DNA of 64,000 bases, taken from contig JAGOUY010000003.1 of assembly GCA_018061025.1 (NCBI GenBank), forward strand, positions 52,722-116,721, given 5' to 3'. Position 1 is the stretch's first letter; each line of letters begins with the position of its first letter. The stretch comes from Patescibacteria group bacterium (GTDB taxonomy: Bacteria; Patescibacteriota; Patescibacteriia; 2-12-FULL-60-25). Under the pieces are notes generated by a model. That model did no database searches and was not told the origin of the DNA. It saw only the letters and a list, made by a program, of their open reading frames with translations. A program made the position numbers and the translations under genes. Of the stretch, positions 35,828 to 44,847 are shown in pieces.

Positions 35828-36835
35828 ATGGCCGTTTCTCCTAGAGTTAGCGTCATTATCCCTATCTATAACGAGCGAGAAAGCTTGCCTGAGCTTTTGC
35901 GTGAATTACAAGGGGTCGCTGACCGCCTACCTAACCGGAACTGGGAGTTTTTATGTATTGATGACGGATCGCGCGATGGAGGAGGGGATTTTCTTGCCAC
36001 CGCCGCACAACAAGATCCGCGTCTTAAAGTGATTGTCTTTGCTCGCAATTTTGGTCAAACTGCAGCGATGTCAGCGGGGATTCGCGAGGCGATGGGTGAC
36101 GTCATTATTCCCATGGATGCAGATTTGCAAAATGATCCAGCCGATATCCCAGGCTTTCTCGCGAAGCTAGAGGAAGGATACGACTGTGTTTCTGGTTGGC
36201 GCAAAGAGCGACGAGATGGGTTTTGGTTGCGACGCTTGCCCTCCCAAATAGCGAACGGGATTATCTCTCTGGCGACAGGTGTGGCGCTGCATGATTACGG
36301 CTGTAGCTTAAAGGCGTATAAGCGCTCGTTTATCCAAGGGGTTGGGTTGTATGGGGAGATGCATCGGTTTATCCCCGCTTATATTTCTTGGTCGGGCGGC
36401 CGTGTGACAGAAATCGTAACACACCATCGTGCGCGTAAGTACGGCCAATCAAAATATGGGTTATCGCGTGTTCCCAAGGTTTTGCTTGATTTATTGGTGG
36501 TAAAATTTTTGACCAACTATTTCAATAAGCCGATGCACTTTTTTGGGGGTGTAGGCTTTTTATCGATAGCCTTAGGAGGGATCGCGGAAGGCCTTGCGAT
36601 CTACTTAAAGCTTGCGCACAGGGCAAGTCTTGTCCAGACTCCTCTCCCGATCGTGGGTGCGCTCTTTATTATCGTGGGCGTACAATTTATTTTGACGGGA
36701 CTCTTGGCAGAGGTCTTAATGCGTACCTATTACGAATCTGATAAGGCAAAGCAATCGTACAGCATTGCTCGCGTGATACAGACACAGAATGAGAGTGTCG
36801 AAAACGAAAAGCAGGGGAAGATAGCAGACAAATAA
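35828..36835 (+). CDS. Glycosyltransferase family 2 with two C-terminal membrane segments (GtrB/ArnC-like)
   Basis: 335 residues. VIIPIYNERESL, IDDGSRDGGG, ARNFGQTAAMSAG and MDADLQNDP are the signature of polyprenyl-phosphate glucosyl- or aminoarabinosyl-transferases. Two hydrophobic segments (around residues 225-255 and 265-295) anchor it in the membrane. It would charge polyprenyl phosphate with a sugar for a GT-C enzyme outside. The start at 35828 was chosen over 35804, which lies inside the upstream gene. Confidence 0.88.
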   Translation: MAVSPRVSVIIPIYNERESLPELLRELQGVADRLPNRNWEFLCIDDGSRDGGGDFLATAAQQDPRLKVIVFARNFGQTAAMSAGIREAMGDVIIPMDADLQNDPADIPGFLAKLEEGYDCVSGWRKERRDGFWLRRLPSQIANGIISLATGVALHDYGCSLKAYKRSFIQGVGLYGEMHRFIPAYISWSGGRVTEIVTHHRARKYGQSKYGLSRVPKVLLDLLVVKFLTNYFNKPMHFFGGVGFLSIALGGIAEGLAIYLKLAHRASLVQTPLPIVGALFIIVGVQFILTGLLAEVLMRTYYESDKAKQSYSIARVIQTQNESVENEKQGKIADK

Positions 36836-36847
36836 AAAAATCGTCCT

Positions 36848-37609
36848 ATGTCCGTAAAGACGATTGGATATAATGAAGAGCAGTTTCGTTTAAACTATCC
36901 AGAAGGGAATGAAGGGATGTGGTGGATTCAGGCGCGTCACCAAGTCGTGATGCGCTATCTTCGCTCCGACGGCTTGGATAAGGATACGGTCTTGGATCTA
37001 GGCTGTGGCACCGGAAATACCGTGCGCCTCCTCAGGCAGGCAGGTATTACCTGCTATGGATGCGAGATTTCCCCCGTGTCCGTTGCGCCAGATATACGTC
37101 CGTATATCCTGAGCCCGGCAGATGCTCGGGAAGTGCCGCTAGAACTTCGTCAAACGATCAAAACGATTCTGGCCTTAGATGTCCTGGAACATATTGCTGA
37201 CCCACATGAGCTCCTGGTAGAGGTGCAGAAGCTTTATCCAAACCTCCAACGACTCATTTGTACATTGCCCGCGCGTGAAGAGCTCTGGTCAAATTATGAT
37301 ACCTACTTTGGTCATTACAAGCGCTACACTCTCACATCTGCGCGCGCTTTGTTGCAGGGCGTAGGATTTACGGTGAAGCGAGCCGGATATTTTTTTCATA
37401 TGCTCTATCTTCCGTTGTGGTTTGTTGTTCGATATAGAAAACAGCGCGCCCTTCACACCCCTCCTCCAGCATGGCCGTTCCTTGACCGCATCTTGGGGTA
37501 CGCCTTTGCGCTAGAGGAGCGCTTGCTGCCGAAGAATCTGATCGGAACGTCGGTGCTGGTCGTGGCTGAGCCTCCAACACGATCTGGATCAGTTGGGAAT
37601 AATGCCTAG
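36848..37609 (+). CDS. SAM-dependent methyltransferase
   Basis: 253 residues. Motif I is VLDLGCGTGNTVRLL and ILALDVLEHIADPHELL is the post-II region. A YFGHYKRYT stretch is common in methyltransferases of glycan loci. A hydrophobic segment (FFHMLYLPLWFVV) may bring it to the membrane. Its last 21 bases overlap the convergent gene at 37589. Substrate unknown. Confidence 0.85.
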   Translation: MSVKTIGYNEEQFRLNYPEGNEGMWWIQARHQVVMRYLRSDGLDKDTVLDLGCGTGNTVRLLRQAGITCYGCEISPVSVAPDIRPYILSPADAREVPLELRQTIKTILALDVLEHIADPHELLVEVQKLYPNLQRLICTLPAREELWSNYDTYFGHYKRYTLTSARALLQGVGFTVKRAGYFFHMLYLPLWFVVRYRKQRALHTPPPAWPFLDRILGYAFALEERLLPKNLIGTSVLVVAEPPTRSGSVGNNA

Positions 37610-39145
37610 GCGTTCCGCGAGAGCTCGATCCATACGAACCACCTTTGTCCTAAGAGGAATAAACGTCGGATAGTAATCCATGTTGGATTCAAGAGATCCA
37701 GCCAAGACGGTATACGTGCGAGGATGATTGGCGGGGAAGCGCCCCGTCACTTCTGTATCAAGAAACACATAGCCAGTCGCACGCGTTGGGTCTTGGCTCA
37801 GGAGGGGAGCAAGACGCGGCTCACGTCCAAGGTAGGCCGCCGCTTCCGAAGAGAGGTAGATTATTTCTTTGCGCGTTTCTAAGGTCCGGATCGCTTGTTC
37901 GTAGGTTTGTTCTGGATGGCGAATCGCATGCAGGGCCACGACTTGGTACCCCACGTTCGGGATCAGGAGGAGCGCGACAAGGGTATATGGGATCCAGCGC
38001 CGCTGTTCACGAAAGAATCGTTGCGACAGGTGAAGAAGACCAAGGCCAAAAAAAAGCGTGAGAAAAGAGAATAATAAGATATTATTCCGAACATTCAAGG
38101 CGCGTTGGCAAATCATGAAGGTGAAAAACAGGATGGGTGCCAGGCAAAAAACGCTTGCTTCTAGACGTGGACGTGTTTTGATGAACGATGAGAATCCAAA
38201 GATAGCAAGTAAAAAAGGGATAAGGGCCAAAAACACAAACGGAGAAAAGACGACGCTCGCGAGATATTGGAGCAGGAGCCAAGCATGAGACAGGCCAGGA
38301 GCTACCGTAAAGTTGCCATGGCCCGTTTGATAGTGGCGAAACTCAAATAGGATGCTTGAAATGAATTTAAATGTATCTGCCAGCGCCCCCGGGGTCGTAA
38401 GCAAAAAAGCCAAGCAAAAAATTCCTACGAGCGATAAGATTGTTTTTATTCGTTGCCTCCTTAGAGTGGGCTGGGTCGAAGAATGAAGGCTCGCTATCAA
38501 GACGGGTAAAAGAAAAATGCCTCCTTGATATTTCGCGCCACAAGCAAGCGCGGCCGCGATGGTTGCGCCGATAATCCAGCCCCGTTTCCCTCTTTTGAGG
38601 AAGGAGGCAATTAACCACAAGCACAAGGCCCCAAACGAAAACACGAGCCCATCTGGAGCAATGAGACGAGCATGGTACTGGAGCTCCCAACTACTCGCCA
38701 GAGTTCCTGCGGCGAGGGCCGGTGTCCATTCATGTCCAGTGATGGTCCGTAAGAGGAGATAGACCCATACCACCCCAAGCCACGTGACGATAAAAAAGAT
38801 TGCGCGCGTGCGTACTAAAAAAGATGGGTCCGAAGCGGGGACTTTGCTGAGCTCTTCGAGGAGAGCGGGAGAAAAGGTTTTTGTATGTACGGCATCTTGT
38901 CCAATGCGAAAAAGTTGAGGAGTCGCATTTAAAAGCACGAGGGTATAGGAAAGAGACGGGTAATTGTACCAGCGGGGAAGAAAGAGTAGGGTACGGACAG
39001 ATTCAGAAACCGCATTTAATAAACGTGGTTCATCTCCATAACGGCCATAGTCTAGCCCAAGTAATCCCAGCCCTGCCGTGACCGTAAAGATGAGCGTAAA
39101 AAAAAGCTTAGGCAGGAACGTTTTAGGGGCAAAGGCAGGGGTCAT
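37589..39145 (-). CDS. Membrane glycosyltransferase, GT39/ArnT-like (GT-C)
   Basis: 518 residues, polytopic. After the first membrane segment comes YGRYGDEPRLL, an acidic Asp-Glu pair in the first external loop as in the protein-mannosyltransferase/ArnT superfamily. YHARLIAPDGLVFSFG and GAKYQGG are further family-like stretches, and the C-terminal 100 residues are soluble. It would use a polyprenyl-phosphate sugar, such as the product of the GT2 at 35828, outside the membrane. Divergent from 39223; 3' ends overlap 36848-37609 by 21 bases. Confidence 0.8.
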   Translation of the reverse strand: MTPAFAPKTFLPKLFFTLIFTVTAGLGLLGLDYGRYGDEPRLLNAVSESVRTLLFLPRWYNYPSLSYTLVLLNATPQLFRIGQDAVHTKTFSPALLEELSKVPASDPSFLVRTRAIFFIVTWLGVVWVYLLLRTITGHEWTPALAAGTLASSWELQYHARLIAPDGLVFSFGALCLWLIASFLKRGKRGWIIGATIAAALACGAKYQGGIFLLPVLIASLHSSTQPTLRRQRIKTILSLVGIFCLAFLLTTPGALADTFKFISSILFEFRHYQTGHGNFTVAPGLSHAWLLLQYLASVVFSPFVFLALIPFLLAIFGFSSFIKTRPRLEASVFCLAPILFFTFMICQRALNVRNNILLFSFLTLFFGLGLLHLSQRFFREQRRWIPYTLVALLLIPNVGYQVVALHAIRHPEQTYEQAIRTLETRKEIIYLSSEAAAYLGREPRLAPLLSQDPTRATGYVFLDTEVTGRFPANHPRTYTVLAGSLESNMDYYPTFIPLRTKVVRMDRALAERLGIIPN

Positions 39146-39166
39146 GTGGGTGACAGTTTGTCATTA

Positions 39167-39196
39167 TTGACCTACACTGTAAAGCAATTATATAAG
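39167..39196 (+). promoter_or_regulatory. Candidate promoter upstream of the 39223 gene
   Basis: TTGACC (39167-39172), an 18-base spacer and TATAAG (39191-39196), in the 77-base gap between divergent genes. The predicted start near 39203 gives a leader of about 20 bases and excludes the TTG at 39202 as start codon, in favour of ATG 39223. Confidence 0.4.
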
Positions 39197-39222
39197 GAGT
39201 CTTGCCAAAATCCTCAACGCCT

Positions 39223-40980
39223 ATGGAATGGTCTCGTATCCGGAGTATGCTCAAAAAAGACGCCGCCTGGCGGGTCATGGTTGTATGTCTGGCGCTCTTG
39301 TTTGGCATCGCGTCAGTGCTCCCGACCCTTCTCTTTCAGAGGGATCGTGCCTACCAAGGGATAGACATGATGCCGTATGATGCAGAATTTCATTATGCTG
39401 CGCGCGTGCAAGATGTGTTGGATGGGCACCCCGCGCTTGGAAATGTCTTCTTGCCAGATAAACATCTTCCCTATGTGCAACCGCCCTTGCCGGAGATAAG
39501 CGTTGCCGTTCTAGGAAAGATTTTGGGATTATCGGCCGTACAGGCGTTGTTCCTCTCACAAATCGTCTACGGAGCGGGACTTTTTATCATGCTGGTCGCC
39601 TGTTTTTCTGTCCTAGTACCTAGACGCGAAGCCGCACTGATGGGAGCGGTATTAGTCTGTTTTGGAGGATTTCTCCCGCATGATTGGCGCTGGCTGATCA
39701 CTCTGTTTCGCGGCGAGGGCATCCCTGAAGCAGGCGGCTTATCGCTCGGCAGAGCCATCCAGCCGCAATGGACGGTCTTTTGGACGGCCTTTGGGATCTA
39801 TCTCTTGGCGAAATGGGTAAAGGACCCACGAACGCGCTATCTTTGGGGTCTTGCGACCGTCCTGTGTGTCTCGGTCTACTCGTATGTCTATACCTGGTCT
39901 GTCCTCGCGGTTTTTATAGCAATTGTCGTGGCTGTGCTGTGGTGGCAAGGTCGCCGCATCTCTTTAAAGATCCTTCTCCCACTTATGGCGGTGACGGCGA
40001 TTGTCTTGGTGCCCTATCTCCTCAATATTTGGCAGCTCGTACATCATCGCTATTATTCGGTGCTTGCGAGCGGAGTAGGGGTCGTCATGACACATGCCCC
40101 CGTCTTTAGCTTGACGACGGTTGCCTTTTTTGTGGTCGTCATCGCGGCCTGGAAAACCTTGGAGATGACGCAGCGGTTGATGCTGGTCGCCATGGGAGCC
40201 ACCTGGCTCACGGTTATCAACCAACAAGTTATCACGGGTCGTATCCTGCAAGTCGGCCATTACGACTGGTATTTTATCAAGCCTTTTTCCTTCATTGCAT
40301 GTATTGGGATGGTTGTGTCTGCTCTGCTACAAGAAAAAAGATTGGCTCCGTTCAGGCGTTGGACACGGGTTCCTCTCTATTTCTTGAGTCTATTCATGGT
40401 CGTCGCTGGCTTCCTCTATCAAATCGGGTTCTATCGCTACTCAAAGCCTGATTGGGTCGCGGTGCAAAAAGGCGCGGGTGTCATCACCTTTTTGCAAAGG
40501 GTAGCAAAAAAAGAGGAGGTGGTATTTACTCCTCATCTCATGTCGCGTATCGCCGTGCTTTCTGACATGATCCCTGTCTATACATCAGCCAACACCTACC
40601 AATCTTCTAATCAAACAAACTATCTTGCCTCTCGGGAGGAGTTGTCCGAGCGGTTTTTCTTCAATCTATGGATCATGCACGCCCATGATCCTACCTGGCG
40701 TCCCGATTTTAGCCAGCCAGATCTGTTCCATCAGTTGTCGGTACGTGTATACGGGTTGCAAGATGCACGTGCCAAGACGATCTTGTCCCAGACTCAGCTG
40801 CGCGAGTGGGAGGAGCGGTATCGTCAGTATGCCGAGCGCCCTTGGCAAGAAAAGTTAGCACGTTATCAACTCGATTACCTTGTCCTCCCGCTCGGTATTG
40901 TGCCAGAAGGCATAGGTGACGTAGGAAAAGAAATCTATAAAGATGCAGACTATCGCGTATACGCGGTTTCGTCCTCTTAG
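39223..40980 (+). CDS. Polytopic membrane protein, distant relative of paralogues A-C (GT-C-like)
   Basis: 585 residues with many membrane segments. The first loop has MMPYDAEFHYAARVQD, an acidic pair as in GT-C enzymes. The middle has a GVGVVMTHAPVFSLT stretch that lines up with GIVFSHAPFVSNT of paralogue A, and ITGRILQVGHYDWYF is placed like the NTPFTG...DHF segment. The four tail cysteines are absent. By eye it is a fourth, diverged member of the same fold, and its soluble tail is more typical of oligosaccharide-transferring GT-C proteins. The start is ATG 39223; a TTG at 39202 is possible. Confidence 0.7.
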   Translation: MEWSRIRSMLKKDAAWRVMVVCLALLFGIASVLPTLLFQRDRAYQGIDMMPYDAEFHYAARVQDVLDGHPALGNVFLPDKHLPYVQPPLPEISVAVLGKILGLSAVQALFLSQIVYGAGLFIMLVACFSVLVPRREAALMGAVLVCFGGFLPHDWRWLITLFRGEGIPEAGGLSLGRAIQPQWTVFWTAFGIYLLAKWVKDPRTRYLWGLATVLCVSVYSYVYTWSVLAVFIAIVVAVLWWQGRRISLKILLPLMAVTAIVLVPYLLNIWQLVHHRYYSVLASGVGVVMTHAPVFSLTTVAFFVVVIAAWKTLEMTQRLMLVAMGATWLTVINQQVITGRILQVGHYDWYFIKPFSFIACIGMVVSALLQEKRLAPFRRWTRVPLYFLSLFMVVAGFLYQIGFYRYSKPDWVAVQKGAGVITFLQRVAKKEEVVFTPHLMSRIAVLSDMIPVYTSANTYQSSNQTNYLASREELSERFFFNLWIMHAHDPTWRPDFSQPDLFHQLSVRVYGLQDARAKTILSQTQLREWEERYRQYAERPWQEKLARYQLDYLVLPLGIVPEGIGDVGKEIYKDADYRVYAVSSS

Positions 40981-40994
40981 GATATAACGATCAT

Positions 40995-42383
40995 ATGAAA
41001 AAGCCCTGGTACACCTCTATTGTATTGCCCACTCTCTGCGCTATGCTCATCGCTGCTGGATTTGTGCTCACGCAACCCGGAGAGATACGCAAAGACGCGG
41101 GTGAGTATGACGGGATTGCGCGCAGTCTCGTTTCTACAGGGACTTTTTCATTGGATGGAGAAAAAACCATGTTGCGTGAGCCAGGCTATCCCGTATTTCG
41201 CGCCAGTCTCTATGCCCTGGGAGCCAGCACGCAGGGGATTTTGTGGGTACATGTCCTACTGATAGGAGCGGTCGTCTTTTTGATCGGGATCACCTTCAAA
41301 GAGCTTGAGGAAAAGAACGCTCACGTAGCGGCTTGGGGAGCAGCGCTCGCCTATGGCTTTTCTAACTATGCCTCGCATCACTATAGCGAAGTCTGGGCGA
41401 CCTGCTTGGTCGCGATCATGGGATGGTTGGCGCTGCGCGGCAGTAAGACGGGTGCTTTTAAATACAAGGTTCTGCTGGTTGTTGTCGGAGCCGGTTTGTG
41501 TTTAACCCGAATCAACATGATCTTGGTGCCCTTCCTCTTATTCGTGGCCGTTGCCTACAGCGCCGCTCCGACGTGGAGCGCACGCGCCAAAACCTTCGTC
41601 TTCTTTTTTCTCGCCTGGGCGGCTCTTCTTACGCCTTGGATCGTCCGCAACGGTCGTCTCTTTCAGGAATGGAATATCACAAGTCGTTCCGGCATCATGC
41701 TCCATGCCCGTGTTCAAGATGCGCGTGAACCTCTCTCTCGATTAGGAGCGAGTTTTGCCTCCGTGGGAATGGGACAAGTAACCGCTTCCGCGTTAGGATT
41801 GCGCCCGATTGTAATCCAGGAAAAACTCAGAACCACCTTCTGGAACCCGTATAATGCTCTGCTTAAAGACAAAGGCTATACGCCACTTATGGCGGACCAT
41901 GCGTTACGACAAGAAGCAATTCAGCAGCTGTTCGCGAATCCTCGCGTCTTGCTCGCCTACATCGCTTGGACCCCGCTAGAAGTTCTGAGACTTTGGGCTC
42001 TGCCCTCCCTTCTCTCTCCGGACTTTTCTATTGAAGGAATGTTTTTCCCAGCCTGGCAACTCGGTCAGCTCACGTACGCGCGCATCTTTATTTTAGGGGT
42101 CGCTCACAGCCTGCAAATCCTGTTCTGGATCTTGCTCGCACTCTCCTTATATGCGGGAGCAAAGCGTTATACATGGAAATGGATCCCAGGCCTATTGTTT
42201 TTAGCCGCCACCATCGTCCAAGTGCCCTTTGATGTCATCATCCGTTATGGAGTGTCAGTACAGCCTTGGCTCTGGGCGGCAATCGCTTGGTACATTGCGG
42301 GTCCTGTCTGGGATGCGTTGCGCACTAAACACAAATATACTAAGCTCAAGGCATTATTTTTAAGCCGAAGATCCGGTGCTTGA
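40995..42383 (+). CDS. Membrane glycosyltransferase, GT39/ArnT-like (GT-C)
   Basis: 462 residues, polytopic. Following the first membrane segment, KDAGEYDGIARSLVSTG and REPGYPVFRASLYALG match the first external loop of the GT39-like family, with the acidic pair in the EYD region. A C-terminal basic tail ends the protein. It follows the 39223 gene by 14 bases, so the two are probably co-transcribed. Layout resembles the GT-C parts at 4139-7813 and 55956-57335. Confidence 0.78.
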   Translation: MKKPWYTSIVLPTLCAMLIAAGFVLTQPGEIRKDAGEYDGIARSLVSTGTFSLDGEKTMLREPGYPVFRASLYALGASTQGILWVHVLLIGAVVFLIGITFKELEEKNAHVAAWGAALAYGFSNYASHHYSEVWATCLVAIMGWLALRGSKTGAFKYKVLLVVVGAGLCLTRINMILVPFLLFVAVAYSAAPTWSARAKTFVFFFLAWAALLTPWIVRNGRLFQEWNITSRSGIMLHARVQDAREPLSRLGASFASVGMGQVTASALGLRPIVIQEKLRTTFWNPYNALLKDKGYTPLMADHALRQEAIQQLFANPRVLLAYIAWTPLEVLRLWALPSLLSPDFSIEGMFFPAWQLGQLTYARIFILGVAHSLQILFWILLALSLYAGAKRYTWKWIPGLLFLAATIVQVPFDVIIRYGVSVQPWLWAAIAWYIAGPVWDALRTKHKYTKLKALFLSRRSGA

Positions 42384-42438
42384 GGGTGTCTGCCAGGCCC
42401 CAATACGGGTTCTTAGCCATCTTTTCCTTTAACCTTGT

Positions 42439-43380
42439 ATGGAACGAAAACGTATTCTTGTGACCGGGAGCAACGGCATGATCGGAACCAGACTCTGTGA
42501 GCAGTTGCTGCAAAAGCCACATGAATACGAAGTCGTAGGGCTTGATTGGAAGAAAAATCCCTGGAGTCCCCGCGTAGAAGCACTCACACGCCTGGTAGAT
42601 TTGCGCGACAAAGACGCGACGATGGCCCAGGTTCCTGAGTCATTTGATTTTGTCGTTCATTTGGCGGCCAATGCTCGCGTCCACGACCTGGTAAATGATC
42701 CATCCATGGCGCGTGATAACCAGGAGACCACCTTTAACATGTTAGAGTTGGCGCGCGTGCGTGGCATAAAAAAAGTGATCTTCGCCTCTTCGCGCGAAGT
42801 CTATGGCAACACCGAGACGTTTTTTCACGCGGAAGGAGATGCAAATCATGCCTTATGTGAAAGTCCCTACACTGCTTCTAAGCTCGCCGGAGAAGCCTGG
42901 GTCTGGGCGTACCATCGCTGCTATGGCATGGATATGTTGATTTTTCGCTTCTCCAATGTCTACGGTATGTACGATGAAAGTGACCGTGCCATCCCATTTT
43001 TCATTCGTAAAGCACAAAAAAACGACCCTATCACTGTCTTCGGTAAGGAAAAACTCTTAGATTTTACCTTCTTAGATGATACGGTAGAAGGAATTATCGC
43101 AGGTATTGAACGCTTTGATCAGGCCAAGAATCGCGTCATCAATCTTGCTACCGGGCATGGCTCTACCATTCTTGAAGTGGCGCAAATGATCACAGCGGGC
43201 CTGGGTTCAGAATCATCGATACAAGTCCAAGAAACCCGTACAGGGGAAGTTATGAAATACGTCGCAGATATCACGGCTGCCAATATCCTGCTCGGATACA
43301 CGCCCAAAGTCACGATTGAAGAGGGGATAAAGCGAAGTATTTTATGGTATGGTCAGCGTCCTTCCTCCACCAGCCTATGA
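42439..43380 (+). CDS. NAD-dependent nucleotide-sugar epimerase
   Basis: A 313-residue extended SDR: TGSNGMIG near residues 9-16 (Asn in place of Ala/Gly), ASSREVYGNTE, and the catalytic YTASK. It resembles the UDP-glucose 4-epimerase and dTDP-glucose dehydratase group. The 3' end overlaps the flavoprotein gene by ATGA, so the two may act on the same sugar. The 55-base upstream gap shows no convincing promoter. Confidence 0.87.
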   Translation: MERKRILVTGSNGMIGTRLCEQLLQKPHEYEVVGLDWKKNPWSPRVEALTRLVDLRDKDATMAQVPESFDFVVHLAANARVHDLVNDPSMARDNQETTFNMLELARVRGIKKVIFASSREVYGNTETFFHAEGDANHALCESPYTASKLAGEAWVWAYHRCYGMDMLIFRFSNVYGMYDESDRAIPFFIRKAQKNDPITVFGKEKLLDFTFLDDTVEGIIAGIERFDQAKNRVINLATGHGSTILEVAQMITAGLGSESSIQVQETRTGEVMKYVADITAANILLGYTPKVTIEEGIKRSILWYGQRPSSTSL

Positions 43381-44837
43381 AAGATCGCTACCAGACCATA
43401 ATTATCGGCGCCGGTCCTGCGGGGATGGCGGCTGCCATGGAACTCAGTAAAGCAAAAAAAGAATTTGGGTTAGTGGAAAAAGCTGATCGAGTCGGAGGCT
43501 TGTCAAAAACGTATACCGTACAAGAAGGTGAGCTTATCTTTCGTACCGATAACGGCCCGCACCGCTTCTTTTCCAAGAATCCCTATCTTTATCGTTTCAT
43601 CGAAGACCTGATCCAAGATGATTGGATTCAGGTGCGCCGTCAAACCCGCCAATACATTGCGGGGACGTTTTTAGATTACCCGATCAATCCCTCGCAGGTG
43701 ATCCGCGCCTTAGGATGGAAGATGATTTTCAAAGCGGGCTGGGATTATCTCAAAGCCGTCGTGACCTATCAGTGGCTACGACGACCCGTCAAGAATTTTT
43801 ACGAGTACGCCATTTCTCAATTTGGACGGACATTGGCCATGTTTAACATGATCAACTATACAGAAAAGATTTGGGGGATCTCCACCACCGACTTACATGT
43901 CGACTGGGCCAAGCAGCGCATCACCGGTTTAAACTTTGGCAGCCTCCTAAAAAACGTCGTGACAAAATGGTTCTCCTCTTCCTCGAGCGTCAAGGTAAAA
44001 AGTTTGACGGACGTCTTTTACTATCCGCGCCATGGAACGGGAGAAATCTACCAAGCCATCGAGAAGCGGTTACGGGCAAACGGATATGATATTGCCGTGA
44101 ACACCCAGCCTACGAAGATTCGCCACGACGGAAAACACATTCTTTCGATAGACCTAGAGTCACAGGGACAAATACAGACGCTTACCTGTGAAAACCTGGT
44201 TGAATCCATCCATCTTACGGATTTTGTGACGTTGCTAGACCCTCTGCCTCCGCCTGAGGTTTTGGAAGCAGCGCGTCGTCTCCGTTACCGTAGCCAAATC
44301 CATCTGTTTGTTACCTTGAATAAACCAAGCATCACGCCCGACCAGTGGATTTATTTTCCTGAGCAAAAGATTCCCTTTGCGCGTGTAAGTGAGATGCGTA
44401 ATTTTAGTGCCGACATGTCTCCACCGGGGAAGACGTCTTGGTTTATCGAGTTCTTTTGTGATGAAACTGACCCGGTCTACGCCATGAGTAAACAGGAATT
44501 ATTTGCACTCGCACTACCTTCGATCGAAGCCTGCGGATTTTTTACCGCCGCAGACGTACGTGAGACCTATCTCTTCCGTGGTCAGAAAGACTATCCGATC
44601 TATGATACGCACTACGAAGAAAATTTGGCGCGTGTCAAAGAATACATGGATCGGTTTGAAAATCTCTATTATATAGGCAGACCAGGCCGGTTTAAGTACA
44701 CGAATCAAGACCATTCGTTAGAGATGGGGATATTGGCGGCGCGCAGTATTATCGAGGGTAGGCGTTACGATATAGAGGCTGTGGGTAGTGAGAAAGAGTA
44801 CTTTGAACAGGGGCAGGTACCAGTAAAAACATCATAA
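43377..44837 (+). CDS. FAD-dependent oxidoreductase, UDP-galactopyranose-mutase/amine-oxidase-like
   Basis: 486 residues. IIGAGPAGMAAAMEL binds FAD, VGGLSKTY is the GG-doublet of the amine-oxidase superfamily, and NGPHRFFSKNP resembles the substrate-side segment of UDP-galactopyranose mutase. DHSLEMGILAARSIIEG closes the FAD site. Members in glycan loci are annotated as mutase-like or protoporphyrinogen-oxidase-like. Making a furanose nucleotide sugar is plausible but unproven; it is longer than the usual mutase of about 370-400 residues. Coupled to the preceding epimerase by ATGA. Confidence 0.8.
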   Translation: MKDRYQTIIIGAGPAGMAAAMELSKAKKEFGLVEKADRVGGLSKTYTVQEGELIFRTDNGPHRFFSKNPYLYRFIEDLIQDDWIQVRRQTRQYIAGTFLDYPINPSQVIRALGWKMIFKAGWDYLKAVVTYQWLRRPVKNFYEYAISQFGRTLAMFNMINYTEKIWGISTTDLHVDWAKQRITGLNFGSLLKNVVTKWFSSSSSVKVKSLTDVFYYPRHGTGEIYQAIEKRLRANGYDIAVNTQPTKIRHDGKHILSIDLESQGQIQTLTCENLVESIHLTDFVTLLDPLPPPEVLEAARRLRYRSQIHLFVTLNKPSITPDQWIYFPEQKIPFARVSEMRNFSADMSPPGKTSWFIEFFCDETDPVYAMSKQELFALALPSIEACGFFTAADVRETYLFRGQKDYPIYDTHYEENLARVKEYMDRFENLYYIGRPGRFKYTNQDHSLEMGILAARSIIEGRRYDIEAVGSEKEYFEQGQVPVKTS

Positions 44838-44847
44838 GGTGTTGTCT

